From an uncultured Gammaproteobacteria bacterium (GTDB taxonomy: Bacteria > Pseudomonadota > Gammaproteobacteria > Arenicellales > JAANXG01), in the NCBI GenBank assembly GCA_947259705.1, contig CAMYNL010000011.1, positions 1 to 64,000 on the forward strand: a DNA stretch of 64,000 bases, in the 5' to 3' direction. Both the position numbers and the translations under genes were made by a program. Position 1 is the first letter of the stretch. The number at the start of each line of letters is the position of its first letter. Under the pieces are notes generated by a model. It did not search any database and had not been told where the DNA came from. It saw nothing but the letters and a program-made list of their open reading frames with translations. Shown here one piece after another: positions 9,740 to 17,935 of this stretch.

Positions 9740-11173
9740 ATGCGTATCCTCCACGTTGCCAGTGAGGTCTACCCGTTGATGAAGACTGGCGGACTGGCTG
9801 ATGTGTGCGCGAGTTTGCCGGCAGCGCAACGTGAGTTGGGACACGACACGCGCATTGTGATGCCAGCTTACGCCGACGCCGTCGCCATTGTTGAACCGAT
9901 GACGGAAATCGCCAGCTGTGCCATTGAAGGCCTTCCAGACCCGGTGCGGATACTGGAAACCCATCTACCCAAGGGTGATGTCCCCGTATGGCTGGTCGAT
10001 TACCCGCCCGCCTTCTGGCGGCCGGGGAATCCGTACCAGGATGCCGACGGCCACCCGTGGGCGGATAACGCAGAACGATTTGCCACGCTGTGCCGCGCGG
10101 CGGTGGAAATTGCTAGAAATCGGGCCGGACTCGATTGGCAACCGGACATTGTTCATTGCCACGACTGGCAAACCGGTTTGGTCGCCCCACTGCTCGGGGC
10201 CGATCGAAACGTCAAGACTGTATTCACCATACACAACCTCGCATATCAGGGACTGTTCCCTCGCGAGGTGTTCGAAGACCTCGGTCTGGCGGAGGATCTC
10301 TGGGGTCACGACGGTCTTGAGTTTCATGGTGCCATGTCATTCATAAAGGGAGGCATCATCTTCAACGATTGGCTAACCACGGTCAGCCCAACCTACGCGA
10401 AAGAGATACAAACAATAGAATTCGGATGCGGATTAGACGACCTGTTACAGCAACGCAGCGATCGACTGATCGGCATCGTAAATGGTATTGATGAACGGGA
10501 ATGGGACCCGAGTACGGATCGCTGGTTGACCCACCACTATGATGCCGATCAACTTCATCTGAAATACGAAAACAAGCGTGAATTATCGGAGGAAAAAGGT
10601 CTGCAATATAACGACGATGTCGTCTTGGTGGGCCTGGTCTCGCGCCTGGTTGAGCAAAAAGGTATCGACCTTGTTATTCAGGCTATTCCACACCTTATGG
10701 ACGAGCCAGTCAGGTTCGTAATTCTGGGTACTGGACAGTCCGAACTCGAGCGACAGTTAATGGACCTGGCCATCGGCTATCATGATTATGTCAGTGTGGC
10801 GATCGGTTACGATGAGGGGCTCGCACATCGAATCGAGGCCAGCGCTGATATCTTCCTGATGCCATCCCGTTTTGAACCGTGCGGGCTGAGTCAGATGTAC
10901 AGTCTTCGTTATGGGACGGTGCCCATCGTGCGCAACACCGGTGGACTCACCGATACCGTGATCCACGCAGACCCACTGACGCTGGCGGATGGAAACGCCA
11001 CCGGCATCGTTTTCTCTGAAGCCACGTCTACCGCCCTGGTTGCTGCCGTACAATATGCGCTGAAACTCTACCATCAGGGTGAAAGCTGGCAGCGGATGAT
11101 GAAAAACGGTATGCGGCGGGATGTCAGTTGGGGACCCAGCGCCCGTGCTTATCTCAAACTTTATGCGCGCTAG
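9740..11173 (+). CDS. glgA: Glycogen synthase, ADP-glucose-dependent (GT5)
   Basis: Extends alpha-1,4-glucan chains from ADP-glucose. The 477-residue length is that of bacterial GlgA. The N-terminal KTGGLADV loop places Lys15 where ADP-glucose is bound in E. coli GlgA, and the C-terminal SRFEPCGLSQMYSLRYG block and the following RNTGGLTDTV belong to the GT5 nucleotide-binding domain. The ATG follows the glgB stop after one base, so translation is probably coupled. With GlgC and GlgB this completes the ADP-glucose route; phosphorylase, GH57 and MalQ supply turnover. Confidence 0.96.
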   Translation: MRILHVASEVYPLMKTGGLADVCASLPAAQRELGHDTRIVMPAYADAVAIVEPMTEIASCAIEGLPDPVRILETHLPKGDVPVWLVDYPPAFWRPGNPYQDADGHPWADNAERFATLCRAAVEIARNRAGLDWQPDIVHCHDWQTGLVAPLLGADRNVKTVFTIHNLAYQGLFPREVFEDLGLAEDLWGHDGLEFHGAMSFIKGGIIFNDWLTTVSPTYAKEIQTIEFGCGLDDLLQQRSDRLIGIVNGIDEREWDPSTDRWLTHHYDADQLHLKYENKRELSEEKGLQYNDDVVLVGLVSRLVEQKGIDLVIQAIPHLMDEPVRFVILGTGQSELERQLMDLAIGYHDYVSVAIGYDEGLAHRIEASADIFLMPSRFEPCGLSQMYSLRYGTVPIVRNTGGLTDTVIHADPLTLADGNATGIVFSEATSTALVAAVQYALKLYHQGESWQRMMKNGMRRDVSWGPSARAYLKLYAR

Positions 11174-12250
11174 GTCGCGCTACTTTCAGCGGATTCCCTG
11201 CAACGGCCGTTGCGCGGCAAGAAACCTGCTTGACCCCATTATTCAGTCCTTGCCTGACCGTACTAATTCCGTATCGGACGGGGAAATCCGTTGAACCAGC
11301 CCCGGACACATGACCGCACAAGAAACGGTAGTGCGAAGTAAGGCTATTCCTTCCTCAGTGCTGGTGCCGATATCGGCGATAATCCAGAGTCTGATTGCAG
11401 TTGCGGTTGCCTGAGGGGCTTCGGGACGGCTGACGATTGTCACGTAGGACCGCAATCGAAATTCGCGCCGGCTTGATAGGCCCCATAATCCTCACAGGAA
11501 CTATGCTGGGAGCACGAAATGTCGGAAGTCAGCATGTTGCCTGCAATGGGTCGGTATCTGGTCGTGGAATCAAGGGCTGTCGAAACCGGGCAGGGAGACG
11601 TAAAACCCGGACAAAGACAAGGGTAATCCTGTCGGGTTAGTGCACCAGCCCTCGAACCTACCAGATGTTCATCAACCGCGGATCAGAGGTAAAAGGGGTG
11701 GTGTTCTTTAGACTGTTGATCTAAATGACGACATCAATAGTAGCGTTGCACATGAGAAAGGTTTTTCCGGTAACCGCGAGAAACGTCACGTGAACGAAGC
11801 TGCGAATCGAGGCCGTGTCGAAAATACGCGATTGCGATTCCTGGAGCGGTCGCGTCTCCCAGGGACTGACCCGACTGACGCGGTATGCTCTGGACGCCGT
11901 GATCAGGCACAGCGACCGTATCTACAATACTCTGATGGAGACCTTCGTACGCGCTGACACCATCGTTTTGCCGACCAGCGTGGTGGCCGATCGCCTAACA
12001 GAGGCGTGACTTCAAAAATAAGGCAAAATAAGGATCAAGGGCGTCCGCCTTTCCTGAACGTAGACTGGAGCATTTTCATCGATGAAAGACAATGGTCATC
12101 TAGCCGACCCCGCCAATGTTGCTGGGCCGAATTACGACACGAGACAGACCACCGGGGCAAGAGCACGTCGACCGCGACACTATTTTGCACAGTTTGCAGC
12201 CGAGGAGACCGATGGCACAATATTGAAATGAATTCATTGTCAAGCAGTCG
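11174..12250. other. Gene-poor gap between glgA and amylosucrase
   Basis: About 1.08 kb with no recognisable gene, larger than any other gap in the window. It holds a 14-bp perfect palindrome, GCAACGGCCGTTGC (11200-11213), 26 bases after the glgA stop, without a T tract. It also has a short frame of 35 codons starting at 11519 behind GGGAG, and the 64-codon frame listed separately. TGACCCCATT at 11231 recurs at 26947. The gap may be scar tissue of a deleted gene or of the insertion that brought the amylosucrase genes. Confidence 0.45.
11815..12009 (+). CDS. Hypothetical 64-residue ORF (doubtful)
   Basis: Not recognised. It starts with GTG and has no clear ribosome binding site. The C-terminal two thirds (from about residue 18) look protein-like, with an amphipathic pattern through RYALDAVIRHSDRIYNTLME, while the first 15 residues are unremarkable. 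The same frame continues upstream past one TGA (11791) to an ATG at 11752, so it could be the 3' remnant of a longer gene. It lies in a gap with little else. I would not rely on it without homologues. Confidence 0.2.
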   Translation: MSKIRDCDSWSGRVSQGLTRLTRYALDAVIRHSDRIYNTLMETFVRADTIVLPTSVVADRLTEA

Positions 12251-14200
12251 ATGAACAATCCAGCCCTACTTAAGAAGTACTCAGATGAGTCGTTGAGACG
12301 ACTAATGCCTCGTCTCGAAGCGCGCTTTGCTTCCCAGGTCGATGAAGGAGAGTGGCAAGCCTACGTACAGCGCATTGATTCCCACTTCCCTCGACTGTTC
12401 AAGCTGCTCCATCAACTTTACGGTAGCGAGTACGACTTTTTCTATTACCTGGAGGACATACTGGCTACCGCGACCCATATGTGGGTGTCACGACCGGCCG
12501 AGCTGAAGGCACTCGATGTTATGCGCGAGGCAGACCCTCACTGGTATCAGTCCCATCGCATGGTGGGGGCAATGTGTTATATCGACCTATTCGCGAAAGA
12601 CATTGCGGGCATTCGTGAGCAAATTCCTTACTTCACGGGACTCGGCATAACTTACCTGCACCTCATGCCGCTGTTCAAGTCACCAGACGGTGATAACGAT
12701 GGTGGTTATGCGGTGAGCAGTTATCGCGAAGTTGACCCGCTGCTCGGCACGATGGACGAGCTTGCGCAACTGGCGACCGAGTTGCGCCATCACGGTATCA
12801 GTTTGGTGCTTGACTTCGTATTTAACCACACGTCGGACGAGCATGACTGGGCGAAACGTGCCCTGGCCGGAGACATTGAGTACCAAGAGCACTACCGCAT
12901 GTTTCCGGACCGCCAGTTCCCTGATGCAATTGAGAAGACTGTTAACACAATATTTCCGGACGAGCACCCTGGGTGTTTCACGTACCGCAGTCGCATTCGT
13001 AAGTGGGTGTGGACGACGTTTCACAACTACCAATGGGACCTCAACTATGAAAATCCGGCGGTATTCAGCGGTATGGTTGGAGATATGTTGTTTCTTGCCA
13101 ACCAAGGTGTGGAGGTACTGCGGCTGGACGCAGTCGCCTTTCTATGGAAGCGGTTGGGAACGAGTTGCGAAAATCTACCTGAGGCCCATGTCGTCATACA
13201 GGCATTCAACGCGGTGTTCAAAGTTGCCGCGCCTGCATCAGAGTTCAAGTCTGAGGCCATCGTGCATCCGGACGAGGTCGCAAAATACATCAGCGAAGAC
13301 GAGTGTCCGCTCTCGTACAATCCAAACCTCATGGCGCTGCTGTGGAATACTCTGGCGACCCGCGACGTCAGACTCATGCGCTACTCTCTACAGAAACGCT
13401 TCTCGCTTCCACCGGGCTGCGCCTGGGTAAACTACATCCGCTGCCACGATGACATCGGCTGGGCGTTTTCAAACGAAGATGCGCTGGCGGTCGACATTCA
13501 ACCGCAGGACCACCGCCGTTTCCTCACTGAATTCTATATCGGGCGCTTCGCGGACAGCTTCTCACGTGGCCTGCCGTTTCAGGAAAACCCGGCGAGTGGT
13601 GATGCCCGCATTTCAGGAACCACGGCGTCGTTGTGCGGACTGGAAAAGGCGATGGAGGAGCAGAATGCTGTTGAGCAGGATCTGGCGATTCGTCGCATTC
13701 TGTTGCTCCATGGGATCATATACACCATCGGCGGTATCCCGATATTGTATCTCGGTGACGAACTCGGGATGCTCAATGACTATAGCTACACCGAGTCAAT
13801 GGAGAAGGATGGCGATAGCCGCTGGTTACATCGTCCAGCATTCGACTGGGCGCGGGCAGAGATGCGTAAAGACCCGGGGAGCGTTTATGGACGCATCTAC
13901 GAGGGCCTCCTCCGTCTGGCCCAGATTCGACAGCAGAACCTGGCCTTCACCCGCGCGGAGACCGAGATCATGGATGCTGGTAACGATCAGGTGTTTGGCT
14001 ACTTCCGGCAGCATGACGACCAGAGCATATTAGTATTGGCCAACTTCAGTGAACGACAACAGATAGTTGCCGCCAAGCGGCTGCGCCTACTTGGACTGCG
14101 CAAAACGTTGACTGACGTCCTGGCAGGAAAGACCGTAGTGGCCACGCAGCAGCTGGTCATGGAGCCATATCAACTCATGGTCTTGATGGGCATCAGATAA
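12251..14200 (+). CDS. Amylosucrase (GH13_4)
   Basis: Transfers glucose from sucrose onto alpha-1,4-glucan (including glycogen) and releases fructose, so it can build or extend storage polymer without ADP-glucose. The 649-residue protein matches the family length (about 636 in Neisseria polysaccharea). It has the all-helical N-terminal domain (residues about 1-95) and the GH13 barrel with Asp293 (VLRLDAV), Glu335 (FKSEAIVHPDE) and Asp400 (YIRCHDDIGW). These are offset by seven from the Neisseria enzyme, whose family residues are Asp286, Glu328 and Asp393. No signal peptide is visible, so it should be intracellular. Fructokinase follows 19 bases downstream. Sucrose phosphorylase or sucrose hydrolase are less likely because of the length and the N-terminal domain. 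Confidence 0.9.
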   Translation: MNNPALLKKYSDESLRRLMPRLEARFASQVDEGEWQAYVQRIDSHFPRLFKLLHQLYGSEYDFFYYLEDILATATHMWVSRPAELKALDVMREADPHWYQSHRMVGAMCYIDLFAKDIAGIREQIPYFTGLGITYLHLMPLFKSPDGDNDGGYAVSSYREVDPLLGTMDELAQLATELRHHGISLVLDFVFNHTSDEHDWAKRALAGDIEYQEHYRMFPDRQFPDAIEKTVNTIFPDEHPGCFTYRSRIRKWVWTTFHNYQWDLNYENPAVFSGMVGDMLFLANQGVEVLRLDAVAFLWKRLGTSCENLPEAHVVIQAFNAVFKVAAPASEFKSEAIVHPDEVAKYISEDECPLSYNPNLMALLWNTLATRDVRLMRYSLQKRFSLPPGCAWVNYIRCHDDIGWAFSNEDALAVDIQPQDHRRFLTEFYIGRFADSFSRGLPFQENPASGDARISGTTASLCGLEKAMEEQNAVEQDLAIRRILLLHGIIYTIGGIPILYLGDELGMLNDYSYTESMEKDGDSRWLHRPAFDWARAEMRKDPGSVYGRIYEGLLRLAQIRQQNLAFTRAETEIMDAGNDQVFGYFRQHDDQSILVLANFSERQQIVAAKRLRLLGLRKTLTDVLAGKTVVATQQLVMEPYQLMVLMGIR

Positions 14201-14219
14201 CAGGCAAGCAGGCGGATAC

Positions 14220-15119
14220 GTGCGACCCTTGATTTTCGGCGAGGTTTTGTTCGACCAGTTTCCCGACGGCATATCGGTGCTCGGGGGAGCACCTTTTAAC
14301 GTGGCGTGGCACCTGCGGGGATTCGGCTTTGATCCACTGATAATCAGTCGCGTCGGTAACGATGCACGTGGGCGCGAGATTATACAGGCGATGACCGAGT
14401 GGGGAATGGATACGCGCGGTATCCAGATCGACGTGAATCGACCAACCGGTGTCGTTGCAGTGAACCTGGATTCCGGACAGCACACATTCAGCATCTTGCC
14501 GGATCAGGCTTACGATCATGTCAACGCGCGCGACGCCTGCAAGGCCCGTTTGGACAGCCGCGTCGGGCTCGTATATCACGGCACGTTGGCGTTACGTGAC
14601 CCGGTGTCGCGCGCAGCGCTGACGGCGCTGCTGAAAGTCGAGGACGCGCCGGTCTTCCTCGATCTAAATCTCAGGGATCCCTGGTGGGACGCCGCGGATC
14701 TACCTGAGCTGTGCATACGGGCCCGCTGGCTCAAACTCAACGAAGATGAACTCGATCGGATATCACAATCGCTTGAGATGCGCTCGGAGCGGGTCGAAGA
14801 GCAGGCCGCAGGGCTTGGAGGCCGCTTTGGCCTGGAGCTGGTTGTTGTGACCTGTGGTGCTCGCGGTGCATTGGCGTGGGCGGCAAGCGGTGAAGTCCAC
14901 GCGGTTCAACCGGAGGTGTCGATCGATATCTTCGACACGGTAGGCGCGGGTGATGCGTTTACAGCTGTGGTGGTGTGCGGCCTGATCAACGACTGGTCCC
15001 TGCCGACCACCCTGAAGTTTGCGCAGACATTCGCGAGTACTATTTGCGGCGTGCGTGGCGCGACGGTACGCGATAGAGAGTTTTACGCTCAGCAGACTCG
15101 GCAGTGGGGCGCTGCATGA
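14220..15119 (+). CDS. Fructokinase, PfkB (ribokinase) family
   Basis: Phosphorylates fructose with ATP; the neighbouring amylosucrase makes fructose the likely substrate. The 299-residue protein has the PfkB N-terminal block GGAPFNVAWHLRGFG (about residue 21) and the C-terminal signature DTVGAGDAFTA with catalytic base Asp245. The start is GTG, 19 bases after the amylosucrase stop. Methanotrophs and some other proteobacteria place fructokinase and amylosucrase in one sucrose operon with sucrose-phosphate synthase and phosphatase. Those two synthesis genes are not in this window. Confidence 0.88.
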   Translation: MRPLIFGEVLFDQFPDGISVLGGAPFNVAWHLRGFGFDPLIISRVGNDARGREIIQAMTEWGMDTRGIQIDVNRPTGVVAVNLDSGQHTFSILPDQAYDHVNARDACKARLDSRVGLVYHGTLALRDPVSRAALTALLKVEDAPVFLDLNLRDPWWDAADLPELCIRARWLKLNEDELDRISQSLEMRSERVEEQAAGLGGRFGLELVVVTCGARGALAWAASGEVHAVQPEVSIDIFDTVGAGDAFTAVVVCGLINDWSLPTTLKFAQTFASTICGVRGATVRDREFYAQQTRQWGAA

Positions 15120-15553
15120 AGCAAGTTGTGGGCACCACCGTTCGGGGCGCTTCCGCAGCGAAGGTGTTGATGTGTTTTTGGCGAATTACTACTTTGCATT
15201 GGGTGGCAAAGGCAGTATTTGTGGTCTGCCAAGTGAGTTCTGGTTACGCATCTGGTTTTCGACGGCAAGTCGTCTCCTGCCACAAGTCACAATCGCGTTG
15301 TAGGTTGAGCCAGACCTCCGTACTTATTTCGAAAGCCTCATCGAACGCCAGAGACGTAGTAGTCGGAATACAAAGAAGCACATCAATTCCGAGGATAACA
15401 TGGCATTATCACCGATCCTCATGGCGTAAACCAAAAGCAAATCTGCTAAGAGGTCGAAAGGGCATCAAGTAACAAGTAATAGGTTCCCGGATTCCACTAT
15501 CGCTTTTTCACCGTTATCGCCAGGCAATGTAGCGGGTATACGAGACAAACATT
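15120..15553. other. Intergenic region after fructokinase
   Basis: Gene-free as far as I can see. The open frames here give cysteine- and arginine-rich translations with no family resemblance. Base composition is more AT-rich than in the flanking genes. The right end carries the inverted repeat described at 15535-15566. Confidence 0.45.
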
Positions 15554-15566
15554 TTATTCGTATACC
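15535..15566. other. Inverted repeat enclosing the usp stop codon
   Basis: GGTATACGA (15535-15543) and TCGTATACC (15558-15566) are perfect 9-bp arms with a 14-base loop. The loop contains the TAA stop of the minus-strand usp gene (15554-15556), and one arm encodes its last residues. No clean T tract follows on the minus strand, so this is not a textbook terminator. It could still protect the 3' end of the transcript. Confidence 0.4.
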
Positions 15567-16042
15567 GGAACCACCAGCACGGGGATTTTAGAAAGTTGCG
15601 TCACTTTTCGTGCGGTAGATCCAAGCAGAAAGGCACTAACACGTGGATCGGTGTGTGTGCCAACAACTATCAGATCAGCTTTCAGTTCGTCAGCTTGTTT
15701 GGTGATTATTTCCGCAGGGCGTCCACTTACAACCGTCACTTCGCTGACGAGTTGGCGGTCCTCAGGGTTTTGTTTTAGCTCATCCTCGCAAAACGCATCC
15801 AATCGCCGCTGCATGTCTACTAAGGCCTTCTGCATGCCGTCTCGAACAACCTCTTTCACAGTGACGTCAGGCATGTAAATGTCGATGGCAGCTAGAACTC
15901 CGGAACCGAGTGGTTCTGCTACATGCAGCATAGTGATTCTTGCGTCATGCTTCTTGGCTATGCCAAGAGCAAAACGAAAAACCGGGCGCATATGATCGCC
16001 CAAATCAGTTGCGTAGAGTATGGTTTTTATTTCGGGATACAT
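15554..16042 (-). CDS. Universal stress protein (UspA family)
   Basis: A single-domain Usp of 162 residues. It begins with the typical beta strand and adenosine-contacting Asp, TILYATDLGDH (residues 7-17). It ends with the ATP-binding pattern, VVGTHTD near residue 126 and GSTARKV near residue 141, followed by IPVLVVPV. Such proteins act in the cytoplasm in survival under starvation or oxidative stress, usually as dimers. A long insertion between strands (about residues 50-95) is a little larger than in UspA itself. It is monocistronic and convergent with the fructokinase side. Confidence 0.9.
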   Translation of the reverse strand: MYPEIKTILYATDLGDHMRPVFRFALGIAKKHDARITMLHVAEPLGSGVLAAIDIYMPDVTVKEVVRDGMQKALVDMQRRLDAFCEDELKQNPEDRQLVSEVTVVSGRPAEIITKQADELKADLIVVGTHTDPRVSAFLLGSTARKVTQLSKIPVLVVPVYE

Positions 16043-16705
16043 TTAGATTTCCAACGATTTGTATAGGGATATTTCTGTGACTGTGAGTGACATGCAGGAG
16101 AAACTTTCGACTTTTCTCACGCACATAGCTGGTGCCGCAAAATTGGGAGCACCTTTTTATCGAGAAAATGTGCCATTTAGAGCTCCTGAGGTGACCGGCC
16201 GATCACCGCTTTCAGTCTTACTGGATTTGGTCGCACCATTCGTGTTTTATGCTTTAATTTGTGATTACTTCGGGCCCCACACGCAACGTTGGCAGCCACC
16301 CAGAAAGAGACGGGAAATCCCGTTGTGCTGCACTGCAATAAAATGGTCTCCTCGGGGCCGAAGCGGTCATCATCCACTTACCCAGACCTTGGATCAAGTC
16401 TGAGCGTGTTGATTTGCACGGAGCGTTGAACCAGATTTTACATGCGAATAACCCACCCACGTCCTGCTAACGGTCACTGCGGACAGAGTTTTGACTCGAG
16501 ACTGTGGGTCACCGTTCGGCGCAATTGAACGGACCGGGTTCTGCATGAATCTCGAACACCTCAATTTGGGCATATCCACCACAATGCGGGAGGTTGAACC
16601 GCCTTTACGTCGGTTTAACGTCGCCGCCCGTCCCAGATTTTCTGAGTGGACGATCCTTCATTGCCCAAATGATTGGGAGTACAATGATCCGAAATCGTTG
16701 AGAAT
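16043..16705. other. Intergenic region, no gene assigned
   Basis: About 660 bp. A plus-strand frame at 16059-16403 contains a short hydrophobic stretch but has no family resemblance and no good start. Close to the next gene there is a TACAAT box (16680-16685) and a small dyad CCCAA-ATGA-TTGGG (16664-16677). Both would suit a promoter for the exported protein that starts at 16706. Confidence 0.4.
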
Positions 16706-17602
16706 ATGGATAAGACCACTGCTAGTTTCTTCGTTTTTTGTCTGATCGCGGTCGGCACCGCGACAGCCGACGAGACGATCTACATCTGTGAGCAGGCAGG
16801 CGGCGGCGTCGTGTACAACAACACCCGCCCCGAACCCGGTGAATGCATGAATGTCACCGAGAAAGTGGTCGACACGGACGCCAATTTGATGTCATCCGAG
16901 CAGGAGACCGGCGCGCTCGAGCCTCAGGACGATGCCGGCAGACTTACGGCCGTTGATCCCGCCCCGGTTGCGCCGAACGCTCTGATGTTGGAACCTGATA
17001 CCAGTGCGGATACGGCGAGTATTGAGGCCTCGACAGCGGCGGGTGGGGCGGCCGATTCCGCTGAGGCTGCTGCCGAAGCCGCTGCACGACTCGCAGCCAA
17101 TCCTTACGATGAGGTGCTGGAAGAGGCTGCCCAGGCCGCTGCCGACGGTGCTTTCGACGCCGCCGGGGTGGCGAGGGACGCCGCTGGCGAAGCCGCTCAA
17201 GCGGCTAGATCTGCTGAGAGTTCCGGAGTCACGGCCAACACCAATCGCGCTGCCCGCGGTACCAGCTCCGCCGCCAGGGACACGGCTGAAGCCGCTGCGC
17301 GTACACAAGATGCTGTCGATTTCTCGAAAGCTGATGCACCGCCGGAGCAGATCAAGCAGGCTGCCGACGACGCTGCGGACGCCGCGAATCGCGCTTCCGA
17401 AGCGGCCAATGTGGCCAATAACGCCGCCCAAGGCGCCACTCCCCCGGCTGCCGGGGTGGCCCGTGGCGCCGTTCCCGCGCCTGGTGCTGAGGTGGGGGCT
17501 TCGGGTGTTGTCGCACCCCCCGCGTCGGTTGTTCCTCCACCGCCAGCAGCTCCACCCCCGTCACCACCACCCCCACCGCCGACCACGTTTCCTGGACCAT
17601 GA
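16706..17602 (+). CDS. Exported Ala-rich/Pro-rich protein, DUF4124-like N-terminus
   Basis: Function unknown. Residues 1-21 form a signal peptide (hydrophobic core SFFVFCLIAVGTATA). The mature N-terminus IYICEQAGGGVVYNN with a second Cys (GECMNV) resembles the short DUF4124 beta unit of periplasmic proteins. A short acidic linker follows. Residues about 105-250 are extremely Ala-rich with Glu, Asp and Arg in a helical, heptad-like pattern, as in LEA-like or coiled-coil spacers. The last 30 residues are mostly proline, ending PPPPPPTTFPGP, like a wall-spanning or unfolded tail. The layout suggests a periplasmic spacer or linker. Alternative frames over it are GC-driven shadows. Confidence 0.7.
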   Translation: MDKTTASFFVFCLIAVGTATADETIYICEQAGGGVVYNNTRPEPGECMNVTEKVVDTDANLMSSEQETGALEPQDDAGRLTAVDPAPVAPNALMLEPDTSADTASIEASTAAGGAADSAEAAAEAAARLAANPYDEVLEEAAQAAADGAFDAAGVARDAAGEAAQAARSAESSGVTANTNRAARGTSSAARDTAEAAARTQDAVDFSKADAPPEQIKQAADDAADAANRASEAANVANNAAQGATPPAAGVARGAVPAPGAEVGASGVVAPPASVVPPPPAAPPPSPPPPPPTTFPGP

Positions 17603-17776
17603 CGTGGTGATTTGAACAGACGGGCCCGGCCCTAACCTGCTCTGCCTTCGCTGATCAAAGCTGCGGCATCCCGCACCGTTTTAGCATCGCCGAGAATTAG
17701 ATGCGTAGGTGTTTTCCCTTCCCTCCAGTCCGGATTTCGCGATAGACCTGGGCACCAAGCCAGCCGTGGCGAGGGG

Positions 17777-17935
17777 TTACCGCCCGCGGCAAATACAGTG
17801 CTGAAGGTACTGCGCGGCGATGGCGCCGGTGCGCCGGTCGGCGCTCGCAGCGGATTTCGGCCCCGCCTCGCGGGCGCCGAGATCGGCGCGGTGACCGCTC
17901 AGCTCAATTTTGGAGATCTGGGGTGCGGCGACCTC
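17777..17935 (-). pseudogene. Decayed OmpA-like (peptidoglycan-binding) C-terminal fragment
   Basis: The minus-strand frame ending at 17777 reads ISKIELSGHRADLGA and, further on, SADRRTGAIAAQYLQ. This follows the OmpA-like C-terminal pattern (I-x-I/V-x-G-H-T-D-x-x-G, then S-x-x-R-A-x-x-V-x-x-Y-L). The recognisable part is about 45 residues and stops where the phoD 3' end begins, on the same strand. It lacks the rest of the domain and a start of its own. I read it as a remnant; the match is by eye only. Confidence 0.35.
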
